Shown here: piece by piece, positions 1-12,414 of the stretch
Layout of the letters: each line of letters opens with the position of its first letter
Numbering within the stretch: position 1 is the stretch's first letter
Assembly (NCBI GenBank): GCA_000320545.1
Contig: ADNK01001551.1
Span: forward strand, 1-52,022
Direction: 5' to 3'
DNA length: 52,022 nt
From: Bigelowiella natans CCMP2755
Taxonomy: Eukaryota; Cercozoa; Chlorarachniophyceae
The notes under the pieces: generated by a model
The model's database searches: none
Seen by the model: only the letters and a program-made list of their open reading frames with translations
Told to the model about the DNA's origin: nothing
Translations under genes and position numbers: made by a program

Positions 1-82
<82 letters not shown>
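1..82. repeat. (TA)n microsatellite at window edge
   Basis: The window opens inside an almost perfect TA dinucleotide run, interrupted once by an extra A near position 49. It reaches the left edge, so its true length is unknown. Confidence 0.97.
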
Positions 83-85
<3 letters not shown>

Positions 86-617
86 AAATATGTAAATACT
101 TCGCATAGATATCATACATAAACATCATATATAGATGGTTATATGATGATAGTATCTGGCTGCGCGCGCTTCTGTTCCTTCTACAGCGGCTACTATGTTA
201 GCTGACCCCTTCATCAACTTCGCTATATGTTCGTCTGAAGGCATCATCAGACACCGTGCTTGACGTACACAGTCCATCCTCTCCTACCCCACGCAAACCA
301 CGAGCATCAGCATTGCGCGAGCGCGCGCCCTCCCCCCCCTCCCATCCCCGTCGCGGAACTAACAACACAGGTCCCTGATTTTGGCCAATCAATCGTACCG
401 ATACTAACCACTAGCCAGCTCGCTTTGCTGGTCTTTCCAGCGGCTTGCGGAACTTTCCTCTTGTCGCCGAGGACTGGGTTGCGCGAGGAAGGGATTTCTA
501 GGTTCTTTTGCGGCTTAGACGACCCGGATGATGGGGTCTCTAGAAAGGCGTTGTCATGGGCGTTGTTGTTGTTGTTGTTGTTGCTGCTGCTGCTGCTGGG
601 GGACGGTACCGGCTTCT

Positions 618-674
<57 letters not shown>

Positions 675-730
675 TTTACACACACAAATATATACATACA
701 AACACGCACACAGGGAGAGAAGGGAGATAA

Positions 731-782
<52 letters not shown>

Positions 783-2213
783 GGGTAAGCGATAACATCT
801 TGAATGATGGATGTTGATGATGGTGGACAATGTTTGAACAAAGGACTACGTGCGCAATCACAACAACGGACCTTGAAAGCGTAGACGGGTTTCACGTGCA
901 CGTACTTATCAGCATTCTCATCCCCAAGCTTAATCTCAAGCTCTGCAGTGACACCATCACCGCATTTGAGAGGTGGTTTCAGGGAGGAAAAGGACCAACG
1001 ACGCAACACGATGACAACGACGATCACAACGACAACAACCGCTGCTACTTCAGACGGGGGGGTATTCTAAGGAGCGCAGGGCTACTATTCGAGTGCAATA
1101 AGATGACTTCTCGTCACCGAAGGCACTCTGTTCAAAGGCTCCTCCTCACTGTAAGATAATTCTTATCGCCACATACAAATCCTACCACTGACGCTGTATT
1201 ATGCATTCCAACACCCCACTCACTGCTGCGTCTGCTGCTACCGCAACTACCAATGATGCTAAATGGAACTAATGCTGCTCGTGATCTGTCTCTCGATGGT
1301 GGTTCTAGTACCTGTGTTCTCTCCATAGTTTACGTAGACCGCCAGTGACCTGTGGAGTTCGTTTTATTGAGACGGTGCTACTTTATGCGTGCGTAATATG
1401 ACTATACTGATGGTGAGGGTTGTTCTTATAATTATCATCATTATCATCATTATTATCATTGTTATCATTTTCATCACAATTATCTTTATCATCATTATGA
1501 AAAAACTTTCCAACCTCCTTCTCGACGCCTTTTCCTTCTTCTCCTTCTTAGTTTCTGATGAAGCAGACCTTGGGTGTGAGAGCATGCACGATGCGGAGTG
1601 GAAGGAAGGAGGGGGGGGGGGGCGAACTAGAATATCAGCAGCAACCCATCTCTTTGAGTGTAACGGAAAACATTCTCCGAGGCGCTAATTCAGTTTGCCA
1701 TACCTGTGCATGCGGAATTTACAATCATGCAAATACACTACTTTAGGCCTACACAGCCCATTGGAACATTATTTAGCCGCACAGCTGCTGGTGTGACAAT
1801 ATAGCGTCGTCACTCGATGCTGTGTTAGTTAGTGGCACGCACGCTGTTGTCATCAAGCTGTTTGCTCTTGTAGAGAAAGCAGGAGGAGCGACGCCTGGAG
1901 AGTCAGCAGCAAAGAGAACCGTGATGAATGACGACGATAATGATGGGAGACGATAGGATCGAAACCATTTCTAGACAACTTCAACACGACTGCTCAGGTT
2001 TTTTGCATTGCCCACTGAACATTTGTACGTACGCAATTTAAGGGGGGGGGGACGGGGGAGGGGGGGTCAGGCGGTGTGTTTACATGAACTTCTTCTTTAG
2101 CTTTGCTTTCACGCTTGCGGAGGATCTTAAGGATGGTAATACGATAGAGATTAGTTAGATAGAGAACATGTGCTGAATACGTATAGAACATACTCGCACA
2201 TAAACACACACTA

Positions 2214-2251
<38 letters not shown>

Positions 2252-2263
2252 TAACATCACATA

Positions 2264-2296
<33 letters not shown>

Positions 2297-3049
2297 CGTC
2301 ATAACAACACAGCTAGTCTCTCTCCCCTGCCGCAGCTGCTGACTTTGGAGGAGGAGTATGAGAGCGACGGTGGTACAAAGGCGAGCGTAAGAGGCTATAT
2401 ATAGGGAGAAGGGGGGAGAGGGGGTGACGGTAGCAGCCGTCAATACTTTGCCAGGACGAGGGGGGGAGGGAAAATGACGTCAAGGCAAGATGAAACTCCA
2501 ACAGTTTTTGCGCAACATCATAATCGCGAGGGCGATTCACTCCACTGACGAATTGTTCTTCTCCGAAAGAGTCCTTTCCGGCATCCTCCCCCCCCCCTCG
2601 TTCTGCTGCAAGAGAAACGTCTTCGAGGTGCGCGCAGGCATGCTCTGGATAGCCGAGCCTTCCCTGGTAAAGGAGCTCTGAGGAGAGGGCAAGGACGATA
2701 GTAACAGAGCGGCGCGATCGTGTTAGTCATTGCGGACAGGGGGTGGGGTGCGGGCCAAATTCGAAAAAGGGGGAGGATGCGTAGGGCTGCCGGCAATGGC
2801 AGCTTTGTCTAAGCTATTCGTTGAGATTTTGTGGACAAAGAAGCGTCGTCGGATCTCTCGCCCCGAAAGCAGGTATTCGAAGCTAGAACTTCAGTATAAA
2901 TCGAAAGTCTATGCGTATGCGAGGAAGCGGGGGGGGAGGAGGGTTCTCGAAGAAGTACATCGTGGATTTTGGAGGTGGTAGGCTTCCTCTTCGCTGGAAG
3001 TCCTTTTAGAGCACCTAGCTCATCCTCGAGATCCCTAGGTTTTTTAGCG

Positions 3050-3084
<35 letters not shown>

Positions 3085-3490
3085 GTGATGGTGATGATGA
3101 TGATATCATGCTGTATGGAAGTTACAGAGGTGGCAGCTGGAGATTATGGCAGTTATCACCAACCCCATGTAGTAGTCATGACGATGATGAAAACAAACAC
3201 GCCGTTCTTGCTTGCAAACATCAACTCTCAGCATGCACATGCCTACAAAATCGGGAAAATCTGAGCGAACCGAATCTTCTTCTGAAGCAACTCTTCGTTG
3301 TCTTCGTGATAATAGAGCTTCTTCTCAGCCTTGTACAGTTTGAACTATGGCAAGCGGCAGGGCAGTCATTAGTCTTAGACAGCACGTGCTTATTCTACAA
3401 AGGAATGAAACCCCCGATCCTTCCCAAGCTTGCAACATATAAACAGGTAGCCTGGATGGGCTTAGTATTCATAATACTGTAAATTGATAG
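83..3490. other. Microsatellite-rich DNA, no confident gene
   Basis: I found no gene here that I can defend. The stretch holds a compound (CA)n(TA)n block at about 617-672, a long (GA)n run at about 721-779, ATT/ATC-rich sequence at 1430-1500, (AT)n at 2217-2247 and 2271-2296, G homopolymers near 1610, 2042 and 2462, and (ATG)n at 3050-3084. The open frames are mostly translated repeats such as poly-TH, poly-YI or poly-SL. A short basic frame at about 2815-2940 could be an exon of an upstream gene, but I cannot anchor it. Confidence 0.6.
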
Positions 3491-3590
3491 GGAAGAGTGG
3501 CGACCTGGAGATCTTCAACCATCGGCACGACCCCATCTTCGGCAAGATATCGGCGTTTTTTTACCACGATCGTATCTTTTTTCTGTTCGA
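3491..3590 (+). CDS. Candidate internal exon, family unknown
   Basis: A 100-base open segment follows an acceptor ending GATAG and precedes a strong GTAAGT donor. It enters with two leading bases and leaves in phase 2. The peptide includes SGDLEIFNHRHDPIFGKISA and then FFYHDRIFFLFE, whose composition looks like real protein. I do not recognise the family. It could be an upstream exon of the gene ending at 9197, but no continuous chain of exons links them. Confidence 0.35.
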
Positions 3591-6025
3591 GTAAGTCCTC
3601 CCTCGAAGCATGGCATGGTGCATTTCCCATCGCCGCTCACACGTGCTGGGTGGTGTAAGAAGAACAATCATCAACAAAGCGGCAGTCACTGCCCACACTC
3701 TCTGTGTGCAGGAAGGTTTCGTTTAAAAAAGTAACACGGAGAGTCAGAAGCCGGTGTAAAAGCATGCAAGCCATCCGGGGAGCGAGCACCCGTCAACCTT
3801 TGCAGCCTTGGATCTTAGTCCCAGCCACGCCACTCCTGAGAAGCAGACGTATTTAAATCAGCGCCAGGACCAATCTACCATTCACGAGTACTCAAACCCC
3901 CCAACATAGTGCCGGTTTATGCGACGTTCATTTGCGGGTCATCAGTCATGCTCCCCCCTTGTCCATTACCGGCAGGTCAAAGATAGGATCGACGGCCCGT
4001 GTGTATTATGTTGCGATCTGAGAGGCGCTTCCTGCCCTCCCCCTCGCCAGTCTGAGCTCGTCGGTTGGAGGAGCTGTTCCTCCTTCTCAAAAGGAAGATA
4101 GATACTTGTTTGAATAAAGTTTCGTAATTGTGTGAGATTCCGTAAGTGCGACAACGAAAAATCGCGAAAAACGCTAGTAGTTTCCCGAGAGAACACTGCA
4201 GTAGAAGGCGAATTTCCATCGTGATGCATCCTAGCCGCGGTTTTTCATGAAGAAAGTAGCCTTAAATTCGTGCAATAATATGTGGGTGTCGCCCATTCCT
4301 GAGACACAGGATTGAGTAAGTCGCGAGAGCTGTATATCCTATATTTCTTCTAAGATTATTTAGAAATTTATTCATGCGGAAAACATCGCACTTCATTCTT
4401 TTTTTCCTCACTGCGGGCAGATCTGGCTTCGGCGTGTCCCGTGCCCTGCAAGGGGCAGCCGGCAGTGCGAATATGAGCTCTGCAAAGGGGGGCGCAGGAT
4501 GCAGATCCGATCAAACGCGCTGCTCAGTGTCAGCTCTATGCTTTACACGTCATAAAGATAAGGTCGATGCAGGGGGGGGGGGGCTGAATAACGAAGATGT
4601 GTCGCTAACACGCGAAGGATAATGGGTTTTGAGGATGACGAGCAAGAGGGTTCGCAGCGTTCTTGCCTCACTCCTTGCGAATATGGTTGTATTCTACTGT
4701 ATACAGGCTTTATTTCTTGTGTGGAGGGAGAAGAAAAGTAACGTCAAGCACAAAGACACGACCCTCTACATGTAGGAACCTATCCCTCCCCCCCAACCCT
4801 ATCTCTTCTCGTTTGCACCGTATTTTGCTTTCTATCGGTGTCATCCATTCCGTCTTCTCTCCCTCCCGACCCCCCCAAACGTTTTCCGGTTTGACTTTGG
4901 TTGGCCTCCCACAGCTACTGGTCAGCAGTTGCGATAACGCCGGATGAAGAGGGGGGGGAAGACGCCGACGAAGTAGCTGCAGTTTCGAGATCCCTTGCGG
5001 TATTAAAATACCGCATACAATTGGCACATGTAGCATATTGCAGAGTCGCCTATTTAATCGAGGTTCATGCATGCCTCTAAATCTCGATAGTATACTATTT
5101 TATCTCCCGTCCTTATCCCCTCCCCCTACGTGTGTGAGTGTGTAAGTGTGAGTAAGATAACGTATAAGCGCTTAAATTCTCCAATTCTCTCCCACCGCCT
5201 CGCTTTTGAAGGAGAAGAGCAACGGTTCGTTCTTGAGAAAGAAAAGGGGGATCGATCTGAAGACCGTTTATGGCGAAAGGCGTCGTCAAGCGGTACTTTG
5301 TATTTTAACTCCTCCTACAACATATCCTATTATCAAGAAGAAGAAGAGAAGAAGAAGTAGTAGAGGAGGAGGCACCTCCTGCGCAGATGATAAACCGATT
5401 TGCGTACGTGTTTCGAGTAACCGAATAACGCAACCCGGTCCATTCTGCGAGCTTGCAGCCAGCGCTTATCTTTCATTTACCCGTGTACCCGTCGTTCATC
5501 AACATCCACGTCCACAATACAATCCAATGTTCAAAATCGAAAAAAACAAAAGATAAAAGAACTTCCTGGAAAATCCGTTGGATTTTTCCCAAAGCCTGCA
5601 ATGACATCGCTATTTCTTCTCATTTGCTCAATATGCTCTAAGAGGCAACAATCGTGAGAGATTGTTCCCGGATATCGTTTATGGATAACAGGCGGCCGAT
5701 CAACTAAGCACGCAGCTTAGGAAGCGAGCGAAGAATAAGAGCGCAATTTGCATCGATACAGCGAAGGAGGGTGGAGGACAGAGGTTGGTTTCCAACACGG
5801 TGCTGATGCTGATGATAGTGGTGCTGATGCTGATGATAGTGATGATTATGACGACGAATAGCAGTGTTGGCAAGAGTGCTGAAAGCGGTTTGGTTTCGGT
5901 CCTAATTTCATTGTTTTGAGTCTTGAATCCTGATGGCAAATTCTTTGTATTCTCCCACACATAATTGTTTTTTGTCGGTTTAGCATTCCCACTCAAACGC
6001 ACGAATTTATACAGATGTATTTCTC

Positions 6026-6060
<35 letters not shown>

Positions 6061-6333
6061 TCTTTCTCTGCCCCTCTCCCCCCCCCCCTTCCTCCTTCTC
6101 ACACCCGCAGGATATGGGTAATAGCTGTCAAGTACGTGGGACTTGAAGCTCTTAGAGATCAATGTAAAGACAGAGGAGAGGCACAGTGGTACGACTGAAC
6201 TACTACGGGCCAAAAAGCAACCGAGCGCCATCCCCAACACCGCAACAATACCATCATCGTCATCATCGCCATCATTCGTTATCATCATACATCTCACCAC
6301 CCTGACCTGTCATCTCCGCCGTACTGCGTGCAG
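3591..6333. other. No confident gene; repeats and possible exons
   Basis: The stretch contains G-runs (about 4570-4581, 4951-4958), a GAA-rich tract at 5335-5360, a GCTGAT-type repeat at about 5800-5850 and a (CT)n run at 6030-6066 followed by C homopolymers. The (CT)n/C tract ends in CCCGCAG, which resembles a polypyrimidine tract plus acceptor, so an exon may start at about 6110. I cannot establish its frame. Confidence 0.45.
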
Positions 6334-6409
6334 GGTGGAGGCGACCGCTCTCTTCAACGCCCTCCGGGATAATGGCGCGGGGGACGACGTAGAAGTCTCC
6401 GCATACTTC
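6334..6409 (+). CDS. Candidate internal exon, family unknown
   Basis: An open segment lies between an acceptor ending GTGCAG and a GTAAGA donor. It reads VEATALFNALRDNGAGDD then VEVSAYF after one leading base, and looks like a soluble alpha/beta peptide. The splice signals and composition support a real exon. It is unclear whether it belongs to the DUSP12-like gene downstream or to another gene, and I do not recognise the fold. Confidence 0.4.
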
Positions 6410-6699
6410 GTAAGAGTTTCCGACATTACTCCGTATAGATAGATCACGAATAGCAGCATACGCATAGTTCCTACTAAGTAGCATAGCCTAGTCAAAAAGG
6501 TCTCTATTTTTTGACAAAGCGTTCGTGCTTTCGCCGCCGTCAGAAATAGTAATAACAAGCGGGTTAGCTAGGTGCGGTGTCTTCGATTCGCTCGTGCACC
6601 GAGCGCGAAGGAACGGAGGGCCGATATATCCGATGATGATTTGCATTATATGAAGAAGCAACGTGTCGTTGGTTTTGGTCGCCTCCAAAACTTCCTACG

Positions 6700-6705
6700 C
6701 ATTTA

Positions 6706-6765
<60 letters not shown>

Positions 6766-7074
6766 AGAGAGAGAGAGAGAAAAGCGTTCTTTTTTTATCT
6801 ATGTACAAACGCAGTCACATCGTGTGTCTGCCGTTCGGACGTGGCAGAGAAGTGCATCACCGCTGCTGTTATTCTCCTTTGTCTAGGAGCCGAGTAGGAA
6901 GTTGAAGCTTCATGCGCCGACTGCTGCTTGGCTACGGATAGAAGTAATTCAAGGATGGTGGTGGTGGTGATGATGATGATGATGATGATGATAATTTATG
7001 CCATTGGGACATAATATAAGTGTTCGGTATAATGCACTATTACGCGCACGCGCGCGCGCACACACACAAGCACG

Positions 7075-7138
<64 letters not shown>

Positions 7139-7928
7139 CATATTATTATATCATATGTGTTTATTCAGATGCAATAGTTCTTTACATGAAGACAAACTAT
7201 CATTGCTTTTCTTCTTTTTCTCCTTCCTCTTCCTTTCTCTATCTTCCTCTCCCCCTCTCTCCACTAACCCTTATCCCTCCCCCCCCTCCCCCCCCTCCCC
7301 TCCCTCTCCTCAACCTTTCTCCTCGTACACACATGTTTGGCAGAGTGTGATGAAATCTCTCCACAGCTTCCTGGAAAATTACATATCGATCTCCAATGTA
7401 CACATATCCTTCAAAGAACACCGATTTTTGCCTTGTATTCGCCTTTACCATCCTTACAATGTACACACTTCCCAACCCCGAACCCGAGAAAGGAAAATCT
7501 TGGCGAGTTTGTTCTCGTCCTCTCTTGAATGACTTGCAACTCGGCGACTTCTTGCATCTGTCAAGAATTTATGAGTGCAAATCCTTTGAATACGTTCAGC
7601 TTACAGCTCACACACGCACACACACAAACACAAACACATACGCACACAAATATCCTCGAGTCCTTTCCCCGTGTGAAGAAGCAGCTCTATGTATGAGTAT
7701 GTGTCTTGTTTGTTACTATATTCTCTTCTTCGACTAGCTTCCTAACAAGGAGGACTTGCAGCAAACGGACAACGGCAGCAAAGACAGTGTCGGAGAGGGT
7801 TCCTCTGGTGGAATACAACCCCCCCCCACGCGGTCAGGGGATACTAAACTTACTTTTGAAAGAAATAGGAGGCGTGGGGGGGGGGGAGATGGGGGTTGGA
7901 TTTTCAATAAATTTACATATGCACGCAC

Positions 7929-7983
<55 letters not shown>

Positions 7984-8290
7984 CGGTCACACACACGCAC
8001 ATACATACCTGCGAACTCAGCCTTTGAGTTGTTTGTCTTACTACTCGTCGTGCATGTATATTAGCATCAGAGGCTGCCGCGGCGCCCCTCGTTCGGCAGC
8101 TGTTTGTATGCCGCAAATGCCGATCCCTCCTATTCACCAAGAAACATCTGATTGAGAGGACAGCTGACCCGCAAGGTAGGAAGGCAGTGAAAGACGGACA
8201 TAATCACACAAACTCATACACACACGTACATACACAAAGAGAGAGAGAGAGAGAAAGAGAGAGAGAGTGAGAAATAGAGAGAGGGGAGAG
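6700..8290. repeat. Cluster of long microsatellites
   Basis: The tracts are (GT)n followed directly by (GA)n at about 6706-6779, (GGT/GAT)n at 6957-6991, (CT)n then (AT)n at 7076-7131, C-rich sequence at 7278-7310, G-rich sequence at 7876-7890, (CA)n at 7923-7983 and (GA)n at 8239-8290. They probably lie within introns of the gene ending at 9197. An open frame at about 7736-7860 just after a CTAG acceptor may be an additional exon. Confidence 0.85.
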
Positions 8291-8809
8291 GGGGTGGGGG
8301 GGAGAGAAAAGGAGAGAGAAACCGAGAGAAAGATACCCGCAAGCCATCGATCAAGACTTCTTAAGACAACCCCCGCTACACCACAGGCATGCGCGAGTGC
8401 ACCTCGCACTACCTAAAAGCAGACGATGAGCGAACTCCAAAGTACATCCAACAACAAATGTCCCTGGTAATATCAAGCAGTGGTCCACTCGCTGTTTTAG
8501 TGGTATTAGTAAGAGGGAGGTATGATTAGCCTTTGCCCGGGCGATTTGAAAATCCGAGCGAAATCTCGAGAATCTTTAGATGATTTCCACACCTCGCTCA
8601 TCATTTGATAGTTTCTACTCAAGTCGCACGGACGTCTTCAATGTTCCCCCGATGAAATTTTCCCGGTATTTTAACCTTTGATGTCTTGGCCGATGGTAGG
8701 GCGTGTCCGGGAAGCTGTTTTGCTACAACCAGAAGTGTAAGGCGCGCATTGGGGAGTTCAACTGGGCTGGAATTAGGGTATGCTGACTTGTTGTCGTCGT
8801 AGCACAAGG

Positions 8810-8853
<44 letters not shown>

Positions 8854-9197
8854 ATATGTATATATGCATACATAGAAATGTAATGTGCAGAACTATAGCT
8901 CTTTACTCATCATGTGCCGTGTTTTGGTTCATTCAGAGCTCCTGTGGCGTCTTCATTACTCCAGCCTGCAGGGTAACACCGTATAGATAACGCCGACACA
9001 CCATCGCACAAAACGATGAAACTGTGAACATAGCACTCTTCGTTGTGCTCTTTCATTTCCCCCCACCCTTTTTGGCTGCACAGACACACCGTGATCACCT
9101 GTGTGTCAACGATGTGCAGATTTCGAAGGGCAAAGTCGAGGAGAAGGAGGCTGCAATTGTGAAAGTGGTTCGGTCGGCGACAAAGGCAGAGGAGTGA
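8071..9197 (+). CDS. DUSP12/YVH1-like zinc-binding C-terminal region
   Basis: Five exons join in frame: 8071-8175, 8420-8466, 8700-8777, 8937-8972 and 9084-9197 (TGA). All have GT-AG borders and matching phases. The first exon carries LFVCRKCRSLLFTKKHL and the third GKLFCYNQKCKARIGEFNWA; the next continues with SSCGVFITPA. These match the two Cys pairs and the FNW/CSCG-type signature of the DUSP12/Yvh1 zinc-binding domain. In that family an N-terminal dual-specificity phosphatase precedes this domain, and the zinc domain supports ribosome maturation and stress roles. I did not find the HCxxGxSR catalytic loop upstream, so the 5' part is either in small exons I missed, diverged, or absent. The last intron is short; an AT microsatellite lies in the intron at 8778-8936. 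Confidence 0.72.
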
Positions 9198-9199
9198 TC

Positions 9200-9990
9200 T
9201 AGTGATGCTAAGTGCCTCTTTGTGGGACAAACGTCATCCCTTGCTGCATGCATGTGCATTGATCTAGCCATTCTAGCATTGTAGCCTTGTCTAGTTGTGA
9301 TCATAGAATCAGATAGATGAGGCATTGCCATGGAGATGCTGTTGGCATGTCATTTGAACAGCATGTCTAGATGCATTGTGTGCGTAGAGGACATCTGCGC
9401 TAGCCTGAACATGACATGCTGCTTGCATGCATTGGCATTCCATGTTTGTGGTTCGTTTCATTGACTGCAGCACAATGACTACTGTGCACTTGTAGCTCTT
9501 CTCTAAGCAAACGCACCATCAGCAGTCCCATGAACCAAGCTAGCAAGAATCGTCAAATGTGCGTCTGTTCACGTTCTCATTTCATTGCACCACCAGCCTG
9601 AATGGCCGAGCGTGCTAGCGTGCATGCGGTGGTCACTCCATGCTAGCATGCAAGCATGTGCATCATTCAATTCCAGAGCCCACAACCTGCAGTGCCACAA
9701 CTAGACAAGCTAGCAAGTCTAGATGTGTGCAGCGTGCATTTGATCTAGCTAGTGATCAATTGACCAGATGAATTTGAATCCCATTCAGCTGACTGCGCCT
9801 ACTAGCCTGACTAAACGCACTCTAGCTTGCAAGCTCTGCCGCTGCAAGATCGCCAGTGCTACGGCCTAGCGGCATGCCAGCGCACATCTAGCACATGCTT
9901 CTGGGCTTCACCATGCTTCTTTGTTCATGTTTCCAAATGTTTGCGCTTATCTTAAAGTCAAATGGTCATGTGTGTAACTTAATGGAAGTT
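9200..9990. repeat. CTAG/GCATGC-rich spacer block 1
   Basis: This is non-coding DNA dense in short palindromes: CTAG, TCTAGA, GCATGC, TGCATGCA and GCTAGC. There is no simple tandem period and there are no microsatellites. It begins within a few bases of the stop codon at 9197 and ends near the 3' end of the hydrolase gene on the other strand. The same texture recurs in six further blocks of this window. Confidence 0.8.
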
Positions 9991-10004
9991 TAGGTGCTCG
10001 TTCA

Positions 10005-11456
10005 TCATGCAACTTTTGAATATAATAAAGACACTTTCTTAATCTCTCCTACGACAAGATTGCCGAATTCTTGAAGACCAAGATACGCATGGTAATTATC
10101 TAAACCAGGGAACTGCGTACTTGCATTAATTACCTTCAAATTCTTAACGTGATTGACATTACCAGGCCCTGTATATTCAAAAAACAACGTAACGGTACTG
10201 CTAGTTCTACCTATAGGGAGACAAATACGATCAATTGACCATGCGGGCTCCTTTATAAACTTTAATCTAGTAATAAAGGTTTGAACTAATTGGACCTGTG
10301 AGGCCAAGATCATTGGATCCATATATCTTAGTTGCAAGTTTGCTTTCAGCTAGTGCCTTAAGAGTAGCGTCATCTGGTGACCACAACAATAGAACCCGGT
10401 TTGTAATCTTTACGATTTTTGACCTGCAAATTATGTGATAATCATCAAAAAATATATTTACTGATGTTACTAATTTTCCATCTAGACCCAGATTGTTTAA
10501 AGTTTTCGGAATTTTCATTGAACCAATCAGGTGCTGCGTTGGCTTGCTTAATCACAATAACTCCAAAATCGAAATTTCCCTAATGTAAGAATCATGCTAT
10601 TAGTTATCAATGTAGCCATAATCGATGCACATTAATGAGTCTTACCTTCTCCAGGTCGCCCCTTGTAGTTTTTTGACCCATTATATATGTGACAAAACAT
10701 CCCATAGAGTGGGCCAGGAGATGAAATTTTCCACCAGCGAACACTTTCCTTACGACTCCACTTTTCTTGCATTCAGTCTAGTAGCGTGAATAGGTACATA
10801 AAGGACAAAGAGCATTTTCTGGATAATTTCCAAACTCGATACTACACCTGTGCCTGACGAAAGAACTTGTGAAGACACTCACCTGCCTTTTCTGCCCGGG
10901 CACGATCAACTTTGATATTAGAGAAAAAATAATCAAACACTTATTTATCTTTTTATATGATCGAGAGAATAGCAGCTTGCAGATATGTTCTTAGACATCT
11001 ATATTACAATTTATCAAAGTGGTCTTACCTAAGTATCCAACTATAGATTCAACCTCCGTGTTACTGATAGTAACTGATGACCATACCACCTGCCATGCAA
11101 ATAAGCTCGATGTTGGGGTAGCAGACTATGTACTTTGGTTGTTGTCTTCCTACCGGCATGACGAGAACATGAGGATCAAAGACATTTTGTATAGGCTTTC
11201 CTCCAAAATTCTGATGATAACGGAAAAACCCGCGAGTTTAACAGATCTAGATTTATTTTCCAATTTATTTGTCTGATCTGACTGTTAAAATTTCTGAAGG
11301 CTGCACTGTATATCCGTGGACAAACATGATAACATCCGTGATATCTAATTTGATACAATGAGGCTCAATTATGTTAAACACTAAAGGAAGATTAACTTTA
11401 GTAGAACATGTTGATAAACCTTGTAAGCCGTCGACTGTCTTTGCGAATTCCTCCAT
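10005..11456 (-). CDS. Alpha/beta hydrolase, DUF900-like
   Basis: This minus-strand gene is split by short introns. Exon 1 (11307-11456) ends in TDVIMFVHGYT, the strand and HG turn typical of the fold. Exon 2 (11090-11210) holds NFGGKPIQNVFDPHVLVMP. Exon 3 (10883-10909) gives DRARAEKAG. A following exon ending at 10646 carries GGKFHLLAHSMGCFVTYI, with the nucleophile elbow AHSMG. Further on is NRVLLLWSPDDATL, supplying the acid Asp, and near the C-terminus DNYHAYLGL, a candidate catalytic His. The HGY...AHSMG...SPDDxxL order fits DUF900/PF05990 esterase or lipase-like proteins. Substrate and location are not visible. Two apparent introns near 10771-10850 and 10098-10120 would be very short (about 32 and 21 bases), so those joints are uncertain. 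Confidence 0.65.
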
Positions 11457-12414
11457 AGTAATTTCACTTCAATTGGAAACATTCATCAGTCTACAGTCGC
11501 TCATTAAATTCAGTTTCGACTTACTCGGCTTCAAAGAATTCCTATAGTCGGCAATCGTGCCCAAAATACCGATTACAGCAGTAATGTATGGATGGAACAA
11601 TAGTAAACATATGACTCACGATGACAATGTTCATGTTGCACTAAACACATGGTTCTTCAAATATTGTTACGTTTGGTGGAGTCGGGCAGCAGCAACCGAA
11701 GCAGCAGCATACGAAGCGGCAGCAACACATTAACGAACAAGAAGGCCCGTCCACTTTTTTGATGTTGGTAACAATGATCTAAAGAATCATTTGTGAACGA
11801 TCACGTCGCCATAAACACACAATTGCTAATTTAATACTGGTTTAGTGACAGCTGCCGACTGGTCACTAAATCGCACGCGATTCCCGCCTAGTCTTTCAGG
11901 CTTTACAGCCAGGAGCGCGAATGATGGAGCACCTTTGGACTCCATCTTGGAAATATGTGATAGTTTCCGTAGGTTTCAGAGTAACTTTACCGTGTGATGG
12001 AGATAAAGGCCACCGAATCCCAACAAATACGCAATACGACAATCTATAAATCATGTCGTTCCACTATAAATCTTAGACCACTTTAGTGTTTATTGAGATA
12101 TGCCACCGTGAAAATCAGCTGTTTTTGTTTATCCTTACGTGAAATTGCGCGAATCTGTGAATGGGAGAAATTACGAGGAGAACCACGGGTAGCGACATAA
12201 TGCGGCGGAGAAGAAATTATCTGAATGAAAGAAATCAGGCTTTCAAAATAAACTTCATGGCGTTTTATGAAGTCGACAGGCGATGCTTTGCGAGCTCTAC
12301 AAAATAGGCTTCATCTTTAAAACGCATTAAATATGCAGGCCATTTAAAAATCATATTTTGTCCTTCATTTATTTATTACGACACATATTAGTAATTAAAA
12401 GTCGAATATTTTCC
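11457..12414. promoter_or_regulatory. Divergent intergenic region
   Basis: About 960 bases separate the minus-strand hydrolase start from the plus-strand membrane-protein start, so both promoters should lie here. I see no long open frame, tRNA or microsatellite, only an imperfect AGCAGCAR-type stretch at about 11685-11725. No specific promoter element can be assigned. Confidence 0.4.

Noticed and set aside
1-82. Telomere at the left edge
   Set aside because: The repeat is plain TA, not a telomeric TTAGGG or TTTAGGG-like unit.
540-830. Open frames translating to poly-TH, poly-YI, poly-VC or poly-SL
   Set aside because: They are readings through CA, TA, GT and CT microsatellites with no protein character or splice borders.
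4374-4622. GVSRA in a plus-strand frame as the DUSP12 phosphatase loop
   Set aside because: The preceding HC and the required Gly spacing are absent, so it does not fit HCxxGxSR.
9200-9990. CRISPR array or tandem satellite in the spacer blocks
   Set aside because: There is no regular repeat-spacer period or constant unit; only short palindromic words are enriched.
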